Below, in pieces: positions 41,616-53,127 of a stretch of 64,000 nt of DNA. Under the pieces are notes generated by a model. It made no database searches. It saw only the letters and a list, made by a program, of their open reading frames with translations, and was not told the origin of the DNA. Within the stretch, counting starts at the first letter, position 1, and every line of letters starts with the position of its first letter. Both the position numbers and the translations under genes were made by a program. This DNA is from Hormiphora californensis (Eukaryota > Ctenophora > Tentaculata > Cydippida > Pleurobrachiidae), in contig CM035360.1 of assembly GCA_020137815.1 (NCBI GenBank), forward strand, positions 3,292,578 to 3,356,577, in the 5' to 3' direction.

Positions 41616-42251
41616 TCAATACAAAAAGCTATCTCCATAGTCCTCTACAGACAGTTCAACAAGAATGAGCCTGTAAAACGTAGTAAAATAACTGATTCTA
41701 TATTCCTCATCATCATTTCGATCTGGAACAACGTTTTGTCGGCACAATGGGCACGTTCGATATCGGAATTTATCCAGCCACAATTTGAGGCATGTCCTAC
41801 AGAAGTGATGGCCACACGGAAGGGATGAGACAAGGACGAACCGTTTCATGCTCTCCATGCATATGGGACAGTCTGCATCATCTTCCTTCACCCAGAGGAT
41901 ACCGAGTCCGTTAAAAAGTCGGAGAATGCTTTGTGTGATCTTCACTGTACAGTACACCCCACTCAGGAGGATTACTAAGGAAACGAAGAAGAACTCTGGG
42001 TATGTTAGAGTGAAGTGTTGGACAATGACCACCTTGTTCTGGGAAAATGTACAGGAGTAATTAGCACTGTGGAGAAGCCTCGTCCGAAAGTCATAGTACT
42101 GGGAGAAAATTGAAGCTGAGGAAGAGGAGGGGAGGTTCCTTTCTGTAGTTGAGATGAGTGATTTGGACATGAACAATACTGCAAGGATGTTTATGTAGAG
42201 GAGAACGAGAGAGCAGGTACAGATAATTGGGCCGATGCCACCACTAAACAT
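41616..42251 (-). CDS. Two-pass membrane RING-finger protein (probable E3 ubiquitin ligase)
   Basis: A 211-residue single-exon frame. A hydrophobic segment at about 8-28 (IICTCSLVLLYINILAVLF) and a second at about 88-108 (FFFVSLVILLSGVYCTV) flank a Ser-rich, probably lumenal part. A C3HC4 RING follows at about 127-170: CPICMESMKRFVLVSS, LPCGHHFCRTC, then CPLCRQ. All eight zinc ligands are present. RING proteins of this shape transfer ubiquitin from an E2 at a membrane; the substrate is unknown. The C-terminal 35 residues are acidic (DRNDDEEY) then hydrophobic. I cannot name an orthologue; it resembles the general RNF/TMEM RING class. Confidence 0.85.
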   Translation of the reverse strand: MFSGGIGPIICTCSLVLLYINILAVLFMSKSLISTTERNLPSSSSASIFSQYYDFRTRLLHSANYSCTFSQNKVVIVQHFTLTYPEFFFVSLVILLSGVYCTVKITQSILRLFNGLGILWVKEDDADCPICMESMKRFVLVSSLPCGHHFCRTCLKLWLDKFRYRTCPLCRQNVVPDRNDDEEYRISYFTTFYRLILVELSVEDYGDSFLY

Positions 42252-43044
42252 TTAGCATTGGTGTCATAGCGGGATGTTGGCGAGAGAAAGGAAACTTTCT
42301 GTGTAGATCTGTCCTACAAGAATTGGGGGAGGGTGTTACAACAATTTTAAACATACATTCGAAATTCTTGCTCCTTATCAAACTTTTCAAAACTAGGATA
42401 TGCTTTGCATTCTGTCGCCGAACATTTCAAATCGCGTAATAGCGTCAGTTTCAACCCCAAAGACTAACTAGAGCGTCTTACAACGTATCGTAGTAGCAAA
42501 TTTATAAGCTAAAAACAGTAAATCAATCACTTGCTCTCCTCTCTCTCTCCCTCTATAAATAGTAAATCAGCTGAAAATCATTTGGAAATAATTTGTCTTG
42601 CTAGACCCTGTTTCCCACGCCACGCCCGGAAACCTCTTTTACAAATGTAAAGGAGGGATAACATTAGAACATATAAAAAGGGAATCCATGTGAATTATAA
42701 CTAAAATAGGTGTTTATTTAATAATTTAATAATTTAATAATTTAACTAACTACATAATAAAAATGATAAATTATAAAATCAATAACCCATATACAGCTGT
42801 TCAAGCCACGTGCCTTTCTCCATCTAAACAGAACACCTAATACAATTACACATCGTCATCGTGACGTATATTTTGTATACATTTTCTAACAGGAGCATGT
42901 AGCTAGCGGGGCGTGGTAGATACAACTAACATATTATACACGCAGTACTGCATCATGACGATAATTCAGAAATGATCTTTCGCCACGTGTCGCTCTCCCT
43001 ATCACTTTCTCTCTATCTCTCCCTCTCTTTTTCTCTCTCTCTCT

Positions 43045-43118
<74 letters not shown>

Positions 43119-44518
43119 TTCATTCTTTGTGGCATGTGGCCAGCTGCAGTGTACACGTGTGACGTCACACAGAGCATGTATTAAGTGTAAATGTGGTGTA
43201 CAACCGATCAGTATTAATTTACATTGTGTACTAAGTGGTTAAAAACGATAATTAATAATTATTATTGTATGCTCTGTACAAATAATTTACAGACGGCCTT
43301 AACTAACCAACACCAATGCATGGCGTATTATTTCACCTTGTTCGTTGCCAGACTGGTAGTACCTGTGATGTGACAATAACTACTACGTGTTACTAAATGT
43401 GTTACTAAATGGTAACCATTCACTTACTCCCTCACCTTCCTCCTCCCCCATACACGTCATATTATGTAATCACGGCTGGGGGTCTAACATCTTACTGATT
43501 GGGCTGTATAAATGAGAAAGAGAGAGAGATAGAAAGAGAGAGAAAGATAGAAAGAGAGAGAGAGAGAGAGAGATGGAGGGATAGAAATGTAGTTGTTATG
43601 GCAACTTAGTGTATTGACAGACTATATTCTATAATATGACTATTACTCGCGAGTACACGACAGATCTGCACACATAACAATGTACATTAAGAGAGTATCA
43701 ACCAAGATGAATTAGCGACCAAATATATTTGTTCCTAAAGACCAAATATTTGTTCCTAAAGACCAAACAAATTAGCAAGAAATATATATTTATCGGGAGG
43801 CCTGACAACAGCTATAACCCCGTAGATGTCATAAGAAATATATCTAGATCTGTAAGATTATAATATACGCCCTACACATGCCAATGCTACACTATTATAG
43901 CTACATAATATATGATGCAGAATTATTATATGCGGGCTAGGCACAACATCCCCCCTCTCTATCTCTATCTATCTCCATCTCTATTTCTCTATCTATCTCC
44001 CTCTCTATCTTCCGCTGGACTCTTCCTCTCCCTATGATATGTGCGTTACATTCGCGGGCGACCCCCTAACATAGGACGGACCACTCCTAATCTAGCAAAG
44101 TCCGGTTCTAATGAATAAACTATTTTGAGCTATGAGAAAGTGCAATATTCCAGAAATCCGCTCACTGCGTTACCTGTTATGTGTTTAAAAAGCACTGAAA
44201 ACGCGATAGCTACTGTGAAAAATAAATAACACTTGTTGTTATGTTGCACAATGTAGCCCATTGTGGGTTGTGCTTTCACAAAACACAAAACCACAGAAAT
44301 AACACAGTTGCGAAGACATGAAATAGAGCTATAGTGTGTAGTCAATTATAGTCATGCGAACAAGAGAATGTGAGTTGCAGAATTGTCATTGTTCTCAAAA
44401 CAATATTATATGGCATACTTACGACCTACGTCCAACATTAGGAAACAATGTGCAGCATGTATCATGATGCAGATGTATTGGTCTGCTGTGTGTACTGTGT
44501 GTGAACATGTACTTAGTA
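42252..44518. other. Non-coding, microsatellite-rich
   Basis: No gene seen. Contains a dispersed repeat at about 42598-42670, TTTAATAA units near 42716-42745, a CT run at 42985-43117, GA-rich DNA at 43513-43576, an X-box-like GTTGTTATGGCAAC at 43592-43605, and CTAT-rich DNA at 43960-44015. Confidence 0.6.
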
Positions 44519-44657
44519 CAGTCGGACCCCGATTTAGGGACACCCTCGGGGGAAAGGCTCTTGTCCACTAAATCGGGGTCAAATAAGGTTAATTTCCTAT
44601 ATCGGGGGAAAAAATCCTGTCCCTAAATCGGGGTGCCACTAAATCGGGGTTCGACTG
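44519..44657. mobile_element. Pogo/Tigger-like MITE, TA duplication
   Basis: CAGTCGGACCCCGATTTAGG to ATCGGGGTTCGACTG, 139 bp, with TA on both sides. Same family as 5940-6064. Confidence 0.88.
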
Positions 44658-44839
44658 TACATTGTATTATCGGTAAAAATAAACTACATTCAGTATAATA
44701 AAAAAGACAGTTACCTAAAGTGCGGTAATATAAGGTTGGGCGCTCGTTGGGGGTATGAGAATCACTGTGTTTCTTTTTCTGATGACGCCCACCTTAGGAA
44801 ATAGAAATCCCTGGCTTAATTCTTGCTACCCCCCACCGG

Positions 44840-45092
44840 CCACCCATGCTAACCCACCCTTGCTAACCCACCCTTGCTAACCCACCCTATGGTAACCCAC
44901 CCCATGCTAACCCACCCCATGCTAACCCACCCATGCTAACCCCCCCATGCTAACCCACCCCATGCTAACCCACCCATGCTAACCCACCCCATGCTAACCC
45001 ACCCTATGCTAATCCACCTCATGCTAACCCACCCTTGCTAACCCACCCCATGCTAACCCACCCCATGCTAACCCACCCCATGCTAACCCCCA
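44840..45092. repeat. Minisatellite of ACCCACCCCATGCTA units
   Basis: About 16 units of 14-16 bp (CTAACCCACCCCATG with variants). No coding signal. Confidence 0.95.
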
Positions 45093-45284
45093 CTATTCCA
45101 CTAATTCTAACTAACTAACTATTTCTCTTATTAGCGCAACATTACCCCATTAATTAATTCTAACTAACTATTTCTCTAATTAGCGCAACATTATCCCATT
45201 AATTAATTAATTAACTTCCTCCAATTAGCGCACCATGTACAGATGTTGCCTCAACAGCTTCCTCTCAACCTTTCATCCAAACCG

Positions 45285-45657
45285 CGCCTAATCGTCAACA
45301 GGTAATTTGGGCACACTGCCAAACCTCGCCTAATCGTCAACAGGTAATTTGGGCACACTGCCAAACCTCGCCTAATCGTCAACTGCAACAGGTAATTTGG
45401 GCACACTGCCAAACCTCGCCTAATTGTCAACAGGTAATTTGGGCACACTGCCAAACCTAATCGTCAACAGGTAATTTGGGCACACTGCCAAACCTCGCCT
45501 AATCGTCAACAGGTAATTTGGGCACACTGCCAAACCTCGCCTAATCGTCAACAGGTAATTTGGGCACACAGCCAAACCTCGCCTAATCGTCAACAGGTAA
45601 TTTGGGCACACTGCCAAACCTCGCCTAATCGTCAACAGGTAATTTGGGCACACTGCC
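45285..45657. repeat. 42-bp minisatellite, ~9 copies
   Basis: Unit: AATCGTCAACAGGTAATTTG followed by GGCACACTGCCAAACCTCGCCT. The unit length is a multiple of three, so both strands show long repetitive frames (AVCPNYLLTIRRGL on minus), which I treat as artefacts. It lies about 280 bp before the first recognised NEK exon. Confidence 0.93.
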
Positions 45658-45933
45658 ATCGAGGGGGGGGGGTAGTAATATTTTCGTGATTCCTAATGCC
45701 CATACTAACATTTTGCGTCGAAATAGCCTAAATATTTGGTTGGAATAATGAGAGCTCAGAGCTCAGGTCTCAATAAATGAATTTATTTCTCTGTTTGTCC
45801 TATTTTAACCGGGATTTGTTTTAACACTCCCTCACAAGGAGAGAGCAAGGCAAGCCGGGATATAATTCTTGAGTTCATGTGTTGAATATGAATGTATGTG
45901 TTTGCTGGCTATAAAATGTTTGACCCATTCCAG
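45658..45933 (+). other. Upstream region of the NEK gene; first exon not located
   Basis: The first recognised exon begins in mid-codon, so at least one upstream exon with the ATG must exist. No candidate with a matching donor phase is evident here. Confidence 0.5.
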
Positions 45934-48900
45934 GTATTTGGTGTCTAAAAAGATTGGAAATGGGACTTTTGGAACCGTCTATCTGGTTGAGGACAACTTC
46001 AGAAATAGGGAAAAGTGAGTTTGGAAAAGTTTATCAAGTTTTTGGTAATGAAATTCCCCCTCTGCGCTAGCTCACGGAGGGGTAATAATATCGCTTGTAC
46101 GGCGGGAAAAAAATTCCTGTGTCCAAACTACAAAACAGAAAGTTCTAATTTTTTGAACATACCGAGGAAATTGTCTGAGCTACCATTACATACCGGAATT
46201 TTTCGATATTTTGGCCATTAACACTGTTTTTGTTTTTGGAAAACTATGAAGATGCTGGAATTTGGCTACAAAAACCTTCAGAAATGTGCAAAATGCCATT
46301 CCAAAGGTATTAGAGGTGGATTCATTGATAACTAAGCTATAGTCGAGTCAGAAAAAATTCCACAAGATTGGAATTTTATGCCCATATAAGGAGTTATGCG
46401 ACACACCTCTGTTGTTAAACATGCGGTGTAATCGCTACCGGTCGTTACTTTCTGTAGAATTCAGGTCCTGGTTACTATACAAACTAGTACCATACGTTTT
46501 AGATAGGTTTTAGACAAGTTTTCGATAACTTTTTATGAGAAGGTCCCGTAAATTTTCATTTTTAGGTAGGCGGTATTGTCACCCCTATATGCAATAATAG
46601 GGGTGACTTCGTAACCAAATCAAGTTTAGATATAGATTGGTAGTTGTACCGTGTCCCAATTGTACTTCTTTCTCCCACTAATAATAAAATATTACAATCA
46701 AACAATCACACAATACAATCACACAGTGCAATCACACAATACAATCACACAATACAATCACACAATACAATCACACAATACAATCACACGATACAATCAC
46801 ACGATACAATCCCTGCAGGAAAGTTATGAAGGAGATATGTATTGGTGAGATGAATGACAGTGAGACACAGAGTGTTGACAGAGAGGCCAACTTACTCTCA
46901 AAGGTACTCTTATTGGAGAGATATTGAAAACTCTGGGCTTATATTTTGACATCTGATACTGAGCCCTCGGTGTCGGTTTGTTGTTTGCTTCTCAGTTCTG
47001 AGTGTCTCAGTATCAGACGGTCGACACTGACTAACAAACTGGTGCTGCGGCAGTCTCTCAAAGTTCAAGCGTGCACGCGCGAGCTATTGCTGGTTTTAAT
47101 GCGCGCATTGATATTAAAGCACTTAATGTCAGCGCTTTGTGCGCCAAAGTCTCTTTCGAACATACTTACCACCTGCTCAACATTTGGTTGCATTTGGTAG
47201 TTATTGACACACCAACTAACCGCTTTGTATGTTTCAGTTAAACCACCCTAATATCGTGCGAATGTTTGAGAGCTTTGTCAACGAGGATTCCTTTTACATT
47301 GTCATGGAATTTTGTGAGGTATGTTTCTGGGACATTGCCAACTAAAATTGTTGTTGTCTTGGTGACCCCTTTCAAAGTACTTCCCCTCCTTCATACGGTA
47401 ATTATCATACCATCACTTCTATTTTATTATTTCAGTTGGGTGATCTAGACAGAGAGTTAAAGGAGTGGAAGAATCGGAACACGACAGTACCTCAGGATCA
47501 AGTTTTAGACTGGTTGGTTCAGCTGATACTCGCTGTTCAATACATCCACTCTCAGAAGATGCTTCATCGCGATCTCAAGTGCAAGAATGTGTTTCTGACG
47601 GAAAATAAAACTGTTAAAATCGGTACGTGCCATTTTATGGACAGATCTGGTTCTCTTTGCATTGTTCGACCCTTTATCTCTTTGAACAAAAAAGGCTCTC
47701 TTTTTCCTTCCTAACTATAGGTTTACAGATTAAACCTTATTTTCTCACAATCGCTAACACCTCTCTGTGTGCAACAGGTGATTTTGGTATATCCCGGATT
47801 CTCACCTCTACCGAGTACGCTAGCACGTTCACAGGGACACCCTACTATATGAGTCCTGAGGTCATTAAACACGATGGTTATGGCAGTAAATCAGATATTT
47901 GGTAAGTCATTTGGTTAGTCATTTGGTTAGTCATTTGGTTAGTCACTTGGTTAGTCATTTGGTTAGTCATTTGTTTAGTCATTTGGTTAGTCATTTGTTT
48001 AGTCATTTGGTTAGTCATTTGGTTATCAGATATTTGGTAAGCAGAACATTTTGAATTTTCTTCGAAAATCCGAGCACTAGATTAGGTGTTATTAGGGTTA
48101 TTTCCCTGTGATGAGATAGTAGTAACCCACCTTGTCTAAACATGTTTTGTGTCAGTGGAGTCAAGAGTCAGAGGACCCTGATCTCCACTCTGCCCCTTTT
48201 TTGGATCATCCCCGACCCCCGTACTACCATTTGCCACTCCCTGTTTGGCAAGGGAGGGGTTACAGGTTACTTTGTTGCCAAACTCCCTGTACACACTACA
48301 CACCATGTATCCTGTATATTACCCCCATCCTACAGGTCCCTCGGAGTGATCCTTTACGAGATGTGTGAGCTAAAAAGGGCATTTGAGGGCAAGAACTTGA
48401 TGAGTGTAATGATGAAGATTATTCAGGGGAACCGTCCCGTTATAACTGGGGACAGAGGCCAGCTTGGAGAGTTGTTTAACAAGTAAGTTGTAGAGGGCAA
48501 AGACCACACTTGCTAGTGTAGTGATAATATTATGTGGACAGACCTCTCTCCTTTACCAGTTTATATTCTAAGAACACCCAAAAGTACTTCCAAACCTACT
48601 CAGCATACCAAATAAGTTTCCCAGAGATAACATCTCCCCCCTAATCCAGGATGCTGTGTCAAGATCCCCACCAGCGACCATCTTCCTCCCAACTCCTCCT
48701 GGAGCCCATCATCTCCTCCCACCTCTCTGTCCTGAGGAAGCGACTCTACCAACAGAAGAGGGAACGGAGAGCTAGTAGTGCCAGCTCACATGCGAGTAGT
48801 GAGAATAGTAACCTTGGTAACCATGGTAACGTAGCAGCAGGATTTGGAGGTTGTAGGAAGATGACTGCTCGAGAAAGAATGCGGTGAGTTATAAGTATTT

Positions 48901-50461
48901 AATAATATGGCCCCGGGTCGCTTGCCAGCGCTGTGTGTGTTTATACCTATTACTCATTACATTATCCCCACCAAAGATTGGAGAAACAGCGGCGAGCAGA
49001 CGAGGACGCGGAGCAGCTACGGCACCTAGCAACCGAGAACTACGCAGCTAACCGGGCGAGGACAGCAGCTAGAAAGGAGAGGGAGGCAAATCGGCCGAAT
49101 ATCCTCAGACAGGGTACACCTTCCCTCGAGATAAAGGGAATAAAACCAGGTTAGAGTTGCTAATCAGTGAACATGACAACTATATTTTTTTGTAGGAAAA
49201 GTGGTTTTGTTAAACGGTTTGCTAAATAGTCCAAACTAACTAGAAATAATCTCTCCTTCCAGAGTCTGTGCGGAACCACGATAGCCCCCGGCAGTCCCCC
49301 AAAAGTAGGGGCAGCGGTAGTGGCGGCATAACTGCGATCCACCCGGAACCCTCCCGGAAACGGGTATCTAGTCCTAAAATCCACCAGAACCGAACCGAGG
49401 TTGATAGACAATTGGAGGCCATTGAACGGTCCTTAGAACTCGCTCAGGCAGAGTCGCTCTCTAAGGCGATTAGAGAGAACCAAGGATCAGTTCCAACAAA
49501 TGGTAACACACCACCACTTCCTCCTGATGGGGATTCAGATGAAGATGAGATTAGATCCTCCTTATCATCCTCTCCATCCTCCTCAACGCAATCCATTACA
49601 ACACCCCTATTGGACCCTCTGGATGATCAGGACCCACTTGACCCGCTAATATCCACTCTCTCGTCCTCAATCTCAACACTAAACAGGGGAGCCTTCCTAG
49701 CAACTGGAGCCCCCCAACCAGAATTATCTGAAGACGAGGAGGGGGAGGAGGAGGGGAGCGTGTTGTTTGAAACTGCTAATGATGAGTGTGTGTTGGATAT
49801 TAGTGGGTTGGAGATGACTAATGTTAGTTTGATACCTGAGAGCGAGGAAGATGCCAATACTTTCTACTCATTTGAGGAATTCGACGAGGAGGGAGGAGAG
49901 AAGATCAGAGCTGCTGTGATAAAGGAAGAGGAGAGGAAGAAAGAGAGGGATGTAGAGAGGATCTTTAAAAGGAGCCCAAAAGCAGTACGGAAGAAGGATA
50001 AACTTAATCGGAGTCTACCTACCACTGCCACGGCACACGATTTAGCGATAACAGACCTCTCATTTGAGTCAGATCATCACCAACAAAACCGTTCACTTGG
50101 GAATCTCAGCAGTAATAATCTTCTCAATGTTTCCTCATCCGATCATCTCAATACATCTACTGCATCCTCAGTCAAATCAGATTACACCAAATCATCATCC
50201 ACGGTTATACTCCGTAGTGACCGGATACGAACACTCAGACAGAAGTGCCAACACAAGTTGGGCATGGACATGTTTCATAAGATCCACAATTATCTGGGTG
50301 AGGCGAGATTTGGGGAGGAGGTAGTACCAGAGGAGGTTATAGTTGGTAATCTGAGACAGTGGGTACCTGATCTCGTGTCAGATTGCTTCCTGGTAGATCA
50401 GCTGATATATCTGGAGAAACAGGAGTTGCTAGCACGAAGTGCAGCAGTGATGTGTGATTGA
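45934..50461 (+). CDS. NEK11: NEK11-like Ser/Thr protein kinase (5' exon missing)
   Basis: Nine exons with matching phases: 45934-46014, 46819-46903, 47238-47318, 47436-47622, 47778-47901, 48336-48482, 48650-48883, 48977-49149, 49263-50461 (about 770 residues). The kinase domain has IGNGTFGTVYLVED (ATP loop), KVMKEICIGEMNDSET (Lys), LLSKLNHPNIVRMFESF, LHRDLKCKN (catalytic), GDFGIS (Mg), GTPYYMSPE and KSDIWSLGVILYEMC. KEIC.GE.N..ET and the alphaD-E region match NEK11 best among NEKs I recall. NEK11 acts in the DNA-damage checkpoint and at the nucleolus and centrosome. After the kinase come a coiled-coil, basic part (RKRLYQQKRERR; RRADEDAEQLRHLATENYAA) and a long acidic, Ser-rich tail ending in a conserved-looking helical block (MDMFHKIHNYLGEARFGEEV...SAAVMCD). 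Orthology to NEK11 versus another NEK is likely but not certain. Confidence 0.9.
46690..46812. repeat. ACAATCACACAAT minisatellite in NEK intron
   Basis: About nine ACAATCACAC-type units directly before the acceptor of the exon at 46819. Confidence 0.9.
47903..48041. repeat. 12-bp intronic tandem with duplicated splice donor
   Basis: About ten units of TTAGTCATTTGG begin within the donor of the 47778-47901 exon. At the end of the array the exon-intron junction itself, TCAGATATTTG/GTAAG, is repeated (47891-47906 and 48026-48041). Confidence 0.9.
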
Positions 50462-50464
50462 GAG

Positions 50465-50762
50465 CATTTTGAAGTGTAGTTACCATAGCAACGGCCAACG
50501 GTGAAAACATTTTGAAGTGTAGTTACCATAGCAACGGTGAGAGCATTTTGAAGTGAAGTTACCATAGCAACGGTGAGAGCATTTTGAAGTGTAGTTACCA
50601 TAGCAACGGCCAACGGTGAAAACATTTTGAAGTGTAGCCACCATAGCAACGGTGAAAACATTTTGAAGTGTAGTTACCATAGCAACGGTGAGAGCATTTT
50701 GAAGTGAAGTTACCATAGCAACGGTGAGAGCATTTTGAAGTGTAGTTACCATAGCAACGGTG
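50465..50762. repeat. ~35-bp minisatellite carrying RFX X-box motifs
   Basis: Eight units of AGCATTTTGAAGTGTAGTTA followed by CCATAGCAACGGTG (some with an extra CCAACGG). Seven contain GTTACCATAGCAAC, matching the RFX X-box (RYYNYYATRRNRAC); the fifth has GCCACC instead of GTTACC. The array starts 4 bp after the NEK stop codon. Confidence 0.9.
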
Positions 50763-50934
50763 GGAAAAGGTGGTTCAGCCTTCTCACTTTTACTGTTTAC
50801 AGTAATCTCTTGAATTGTGATATATCAGCTGCCGGAGAGAGATTGTTTTTAAGAGAATTCAGTACTCTGAGAACTATGTTTCACTAGTATAGGCACTAGG
50901 GTGTGGTTATATCTGGAAAGGGCCGATCCAGTTT

Positions 50935-52516
50935 GTACAAGGTGGGCCACGGATTGTTGGTAAGGGTTAGCGAGGTGTGCCGTCAAAACGGTGATAGTTG
51001 TGAAAATAAAAATTACGGGAGCACTCTGGATCAATTTCTTGGTAACTTTTTCCATAATTTTTTGTCTAAAATTCGAAAATTCATTTTTCATTCCTTCATT
51101 CATTTGTCGTTCATTTATGATGTGAGCATCCTAATTTTCCATCATTATGTTATTTTTCTTTGGCTTGAATTTATCTTTCCAATGAACACCATAAAAATGA
51201 AATTAAAGCTCCAGGTCACGTTGCAGTTGAGAAAATGCTCATGCATGATTTTGGCTCTTCCTGCGACTTTCAATGAGCTGTATCACCGTGATAATCACGG
51301 CTCCCTTTTGTTCAATCTTTTTAAAAATTTGGGTGAACATTGGATAAAAAAGATCTTTGCTCACAAGAAAAATCAAGGTTGAAACTCAAAGTTCATTTTT
51401 CATTTTTGGTAGTTCATTCCACTCATTCAGGAACCAAAATCTCTAAAGTGATGAAAATTTTTGGGTTTTGTTTGGCCCATGCTCTGCTATGTCTGAGAGG
51501 TGTAGTAGCGTGTTTCCTGGCTAGTTTGTGGGTGTCCATGTGATCATGATGATACCTGACACCTTCTTTGGGCCATAATTAAGAGATTTTCTCAAATTCA
51601 AGCATGTGATTTGGGTTTTCTGTGATTGATATCGTGTAACAATGTTATGAGATCCCATAGCACCTCAAAAATGATGATTAGTTCAATGAAATGGGTTAAT
51701 TTATGATTGAAATTGTTCGTTTTTGTTGAATTTGTCATCGGTTTAAATCTTTTCAATCATAAATCAACCCATTTTGTTGAATCAATAATTATTTTAGGGG
51801 TGCTATTGGATCTCATAACATTGTTACACGATATCAATCACAGAAAACCCAAATCACATGCTTGAATTTGAGAAAATCTCTTAATTATGGCCCAAAGAAG
51901 GTGTCAGGTATCATCATGATCACGCTACACCCACAAACTAGCCCGGAAACACGCTACTACACCTCTCAGACATGGCAGAGCATGGGCCAAACAAAAGCCA
52001 AAAATTTTCATCACTTCAGAGATTTTGGTTCCTGAATGAGTGGAATGAACTACCAAAAATGAAAAATGAACTTTGAGTTTTAACCTTGATTTTTCTTGTG
52101 AGCAAAGATCTTTGTTTATCCAATGTTCACCCAAATTTTTAAAAAGATTGATCAAAAGGGAGCCGTGATACAGCTCATTGAAAGTCGCAGGAAGAGCCAA
52201 AATCATGCATGAGCATTTTCTCAACTGCAACGTGACCTGGTGCTTCAATTTCATTTTTATGGTGTTCATTGGAAAGATAAATTCAAGCCAAAGAAAAATA
52301 GCATAATGATGGAAAATTAGGATGCTCACATCATAAATGAACGACAAATGAATGAAGGAATGAAAAATGAATTTTCGAATTTTTGACAAAAAATTATGGA
52401 AAAAGTTACCAAGAAATTGATCCAGAGTGCTCCCGTAATTTTTATTTTCACAACTATCACCGTTTTGACGGCACACCTCGCTAACCCTTACCAACAATCC
52501 GTGGCCCACCTTGTAC
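50935..52516. mobile_element. 1.58-kb foldback, GTACAAGGTGGGCCACGG ends
   Basis: GTACAAGGTGGGCCACGGAT is mirrored at 52516, with ~780-bp arms around a short loop near 51740. The right arm read on the minus strand is open for 197 codons; the left arm has the same frame with differences. This could be a decayed coding segment, but I see no domain. A diverged single arm lies at 16608-16885. Confidence 0.85.
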
Positions 52517-52593
52517 ATACACGAGATATTATCGGTAGAATTTGTTGATCAGTAAGGGGTGACTCAACAAGGGGGAATTGTGTTTCTTCGGAC

Positions 52594-52702
52594 CAGGAAC
52601 CGACCGAAACAAGTAAACAACCAATCAGAACTCGTTATTTACGTCTCGTTACTGGTTATCAGCCAATCAGGGACCAGTATTTCCTGATTCGGTCGGTTCC
52701 TG
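52594..52702. mobile_element. 109-bp CAGGAACCGACCGA MITE, copy 1
   Basis: Ends CAGGAACCGACCGAA and TTCGGTCGGTTCCTG; flanked by CTTCGGAC (52586-52593) and CTTCGGGC (52703-52710), an 8-bp duplication with one change. hAT-like. Confidence 0.85.
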
Positions 52703-53127
52703 CTTCGGGCTCAAGAAGTTATATAATTGTAGTTGGTAGCCCAGTTGATATAGAACTAATGACAGAGTTAATTTATGTTTTTGTGTTGTCCAGAGATTTA
52801 TATTTTCCTTATAACGATAAGCAGTCAATTAGTTACTAATTAGCAGTTAATTGGCAGTTGATTAGTTACTAATTATCCGTCACCTAGCAGTTAATTAGTT
52901 ACTAATTAGTTACTAATTAGCAGTTATCTAATACGTTGTACAGATCTGTATATATATATATTGATTATCGTGGTGTGTAAACATGTGTGTTCATTTTATC
53001 CCGCTTCGTTTGACTACATCAGTATAAAACACGAGTTTTTAATTAAACATAGCCCCATCCTCCCCCTTTTCGAAATCTGCCACCTCCCTGTCCTCCATCC
53101 AAATCTAACACTTTCACCACTGCTAGT

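Noticed and set aside
45251-45659. Minus-strand repetitive protein AVCPNYLLTIRRGL in ~9 copies
   Set aside because: It is a 42-bp minisatellite whose length is a multiple of three; both strands stay open and there is no signal, splice or family evidence.
48817-48830. X-box-like GTAACCATGGTAAC in the NEK coding exon
   Set aside because: It does not fit the X-box consensus at the third base and lies in coding sequence.
49160-49422. Minus-strand frames over the last NEK exon
   Set aside because: Shadow frames; the plus-strand exon joins in phase with the kinase exons.
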